This document shows positions 13,153 to 14,773 of a DNA stretch of 14,773 nt, piece by piece. A program made the position numbers and the translations under genes. Source of the DNA: Burkholderiaceae bacterium (GTDB taxonomy: Bacteria; Pseudomonadota; Gammaproteobacteria; Burkholderiales; Burkholderiaceae). Location: assembly GCA_022701965.1 (NCBI GenBank), contig JAKONL010000286.1, positions 1-14,773 on the forward strand, written 5' to 3'. Every line of letters begins with the position of its first letter. The first letter of the stretch is position 1. The notes beneath the pieces were generated by a model. It searched no databases, was not told the DNA's origin, and saw only the letters and a list, made by a program, of their open reading frames with translations.

Positions 13153-14477
13153 AGCAGCGACATCCGACTGTTCTCGCGCCGCTGGCCCTGTCCGTGGTGC
13201 TGGTCGTGGCGCTGGGCGGCTGCGGAGAACGCGCAGCGATCGATCCGCAACAGCAAACCGGCGCCGCGCCGGTGATGCCGGCGGCGAAGAACTTCCTGGT
13301 GCCGCCGATGCAGGTGCCCCAGGGCGTCGGCTGGCAGAACGGCGCGGGCCCGACGGTGGCCAGCGGCCTGAAGATCGAGAAGATCGCCGACGGCCTGCAG
13401 CATCCGCGCCAGCTCCTGACCCTGCCCAACGGCGACGTGCTGGTGGTCGAGTCGAACGGCCCCGGCACCGAGCCCGTGACCACGCCCAAGCAGCTGATCG
13501 CCGGACTGGTCAAGAGCCGCTCGGGCAAGGGTTCCAAGGGTGGCAACCGGATCACGCTGCTGCGCAAGGCGCCGGGCGCGGCGACGTGGCAGCAACATGT
13601 GTTCCTTGAAGGACTGCATTCGCCGTTCGGCGTGCAGCTGATCGGCCAGACGCTCTACGTCGCCGATACCGACCGGATCATGAAGTTCGCTTACACCCCG
13701 GGCGCCACCCGCATCACCGACCCCGGCACCGAGTTCGCCGATCTCCCGGACACCATCAACCATCACTGGACCAAGGCGCTGCTCGCGAGCCCGGACGGGA
13801 AGAAGCTGTATGCCGGCATCGGCTCGAACAGCAACATCACCGAGAACGGCATGGCCGTCGAGTACCGGCGCGCGGCCGTGCTGGAAGTCGACGTCGCGAC
13901 CGGCGGCAGCCGCGTGTTCGCCTCCGGCCTGCGCAATCCGACCGGGCTGCAGTGGGAGCCGCAGAGCGGCAAGCTCTGGGCCATCGTCAACGAGCGCGAC
14001 GAGATCGGCGCCGACCTGGTGCCCGACTACATGACCACGGTGAAGGAAGGCGGCTTCTACGGCTGGCCGTATAGCTACTTCGGCCAGACCGTGGACCACC
14101 GCGTGATGCCGCAGCGGCCCGACCTGGTCGAGAAGGCCATCAAGCCCGACTTCGCGCTCGCCTCGCACGTCGCGCCGCTGGGGCTGTGGTTCTACACGGG
14201 CAAGAACCTGCCCGAGATGTACCGTGGCGGCGCCTTCATCGGCGAGCACGGCAGCTGGGACCGGTCGCCACTGAGCGGGTATCAGGTGAGCTACGTGAAG
14301 TTCGTCGACGGGCGGCCGGTGGGCCAGAAGATTCCGGTCGTCACGGGCTTCTTCTCGGCCGACGAGAAGTCGCTGTTCGGTGCGCCGGTGGGGTTGACGC
14401 AATCGGCGGACGGGGCGTTGCTGATCGCGGACGACGTGGGGAACACGGTGTGGTCGGTCTCGGCTGCCGGTCAGTGA
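13149..14477 (+). CDS. Sorbosone dehydrogenase family lipoprotein (PQQ glucose dehydrogenase-like beta-propeller)
   Basis: 442 aa. A lipoprotein signal ends in the lipobox LGGC with Cys25, so the protein is exported and anchored in the envelope. The remainder is a six-bladed beta-propeller of the soluble glucose/sorbosone dehydrogenase superfamily. Recognisable blocks are PRQLLTLPNGDVLVVESN, HSPFGVQLIGQTLYVADTD, SPDGKKLYAGIGSNSN, ASGLRNPTGLQWEP, VNERDEIGADLVPDYMTTV, GGFYGWPYSYFG, RGGAFIGEHGSWDRS and GAPVGLTQSADGALLIADD. Relatives use PQQ to oxidise sugars or aldehydes in the periplasm; whether this one binds PQQ, and its substrate, cannot be told. No cytochrome domain is fused. The start overlaps the DUF2231 stop by 4 bp (ATGA), so the membrane protein may be its partner. 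Confidence 0.93.
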   Translation: MKQRHPTVLAPLALSVVLVVALGGCGERAAIDPQQQTGAAPVMPAAKNFLVPPMQVPQGVGWQNGAGPTVASGLKIEKIADGLQHPRQLLTLPNGDVLVVESNGPGTEPVTTPKQLIAGLVKSRSGKGSKGGNRITLLRKAPGAATWQQHVFLEGLHSPFGVQLIGQTLYVADTDRIMKFAYTPGATRITDPGTEFADLPDTINHHWTKALLASPDGKKLYAGIGSNSNITENGMAVEYRRAAVLEVDVATGGSRVFASGLRNPTGLQWEPQSGKLWAIVNERDEIGADLVPDYMTTVKEGGFYGWPYSYFGQTVDHRVMPQRPDLVEKAIKPDFALASHVAPLGLWFYTGKNLPEMYRGGAFIGEHGSWDRSPLSGYQVSYVKFVDGRPVGQKIPVVTGFFSADEKSLFGAPVGLTQSADGALLIADDVGNTVWSVSAAGQ

Positions 14478-14515
14478 CGGCATAGCGCCGGGGACGCGTC
14501 GATAGACTGGCGTGC

Positions 14516-14773
14516 ATGACCTTCCGCCGCCAACCCTCGACCGTTTTCCTGCTCACCGCCGCGCTGCTGCTCGCCGGCTGTGCCGCGCCGCAGCAGAAAG
14601 TGTCCTCCCGAACCGCCGGGGTGCCCGTTGCTGCAGCAACGCCCGTCTACGACGGCGTCGAGCCGTTGGGCATCGCCATGGAAGGCTGGGCCTACCCGTA
14701 CCCGGTGCAGTACCTGCAGCTCGAACTGGAAGGCCGGCCGGCGCGCATGGGCTACATGGACGTGCAGCCCACC
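14516..14773 (+). CDS. Lipoprotein alpha/beta hydrolase, N-terminal part (3' end outside the window)
   Basis: The first 86 residues of a gene that runs off the right edge. The N-terminus is a lipoprotein signal (RRQPSTVFLLTAALLLAGC) with lipobox LAGC and Cys22. The mature start is Ala/Pro/Gln-rich and low in complexity. From residue ~50 the pattern EPLGIAMEGWAYPYPVQYLQ followed by RMGYMDVQPT matches the cap and first strand of exported alpha/beta hydrolases of the proline iminopeptidase/epoxide hydrolase type. The nucleophile and His/Asp are beyond the window, so the reaction cannot be judged. It starts 38 bp after the sorbosone dehydrogenase gene with no clear ribosome-binding site; a short CGGC-N5-GCCG hairpin sits in the gap. 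Confidence 0.75.
   Translation, partial: MTFRRQPSTVFLLTAALLLAGCAAPQQKVSSRTAGVPVAAATPVYDGVEPLGIAMEGWAYPYPVQYLQLELEGRPARMGYMDVQPT

Overview
The window is a GC-rich chromosomal segment (about 70% G+C by eye) of a proteobacterium, most likely a betaproteobacterium of the Burkholderiales. The pointers are a tripartite tricarboxylate (Bug/TctC) solute receptor next to its LysR regulator, the DUF3348/DUF802/OmpA/DUF2894 cluster and the DUF2231/sorbosone-dehydrogenase pair, all of which I associate with Burkholderiales and some Xanthomonadales. No rRNA, tRNA, CRISPR array, transposase or integrase was seen.

Layout. (1) 1-3849, plus strand: a tightly packed four-gene operon of a truncated DUF3348 protein, a 696-aa DUF802 protein, an OmpA/MotB-like protein and a DUF2894 protein. 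The DUF802 protein has a MotA/ExbB/ZorA-type membrane part followed by a roughly 500-residue helical tail. Its partner has one membrane helix with a buried Asp and a peptidoglycan-binding domain. Together they look like a proton-driven 5:2 stator motor resembling ZorAB, flanked by two proteins of unknown role. (2) 3863-7592: a LysR regulator (minus) diverges from a Bug receptor, a Tdh-like zinc dehydrogenase and a DUF4286/EthD-like protein (plus). This is a small-molecule uptake and oxidation unit with a plausible T-N11-A operator in the shared promoter. (3) 7594-12102, minus strand: an hsdS-hsdM-hsdR operon of type I restriction-modification ancestry. HsdS is half-size. HsdM has DPPF instead of the usual NPPF. 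HsdR is a full open frame but has lost the nuclease E-x-K, the Walker A Lys, the DEAH Glu and the first Arg of motif VI. (4) 12213-12515, plus strand: a 100-aa DUF3892 protein diverging from hsdS. The 110-bp gap is comparatively AT-rich and packed with GATGC/GCATC half-sites in inverted and direct repeats. (5) 12634-14477: a DUF2231 membrane protein translationally coupled to a lipoprotein of the sorbosone dehydrogenase/PQQ glucose dehydrogenase superfamily. After it comes the start of a lipoprotein alpha/beta hydrolase that runs off the window.

Most unusual is block 3-4: a type I R-M-shaped locus whose motor/nuclease subunit appears catalytically dead without being frameshifted, controlled from a repeat-rich divergent promoter shared with a DUF3892 gene. 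It could be a decaying R-M system, or a complex kept for methylation, DNA binding or another role. The motor-like block 1 is the second candidate for an undescribed system.
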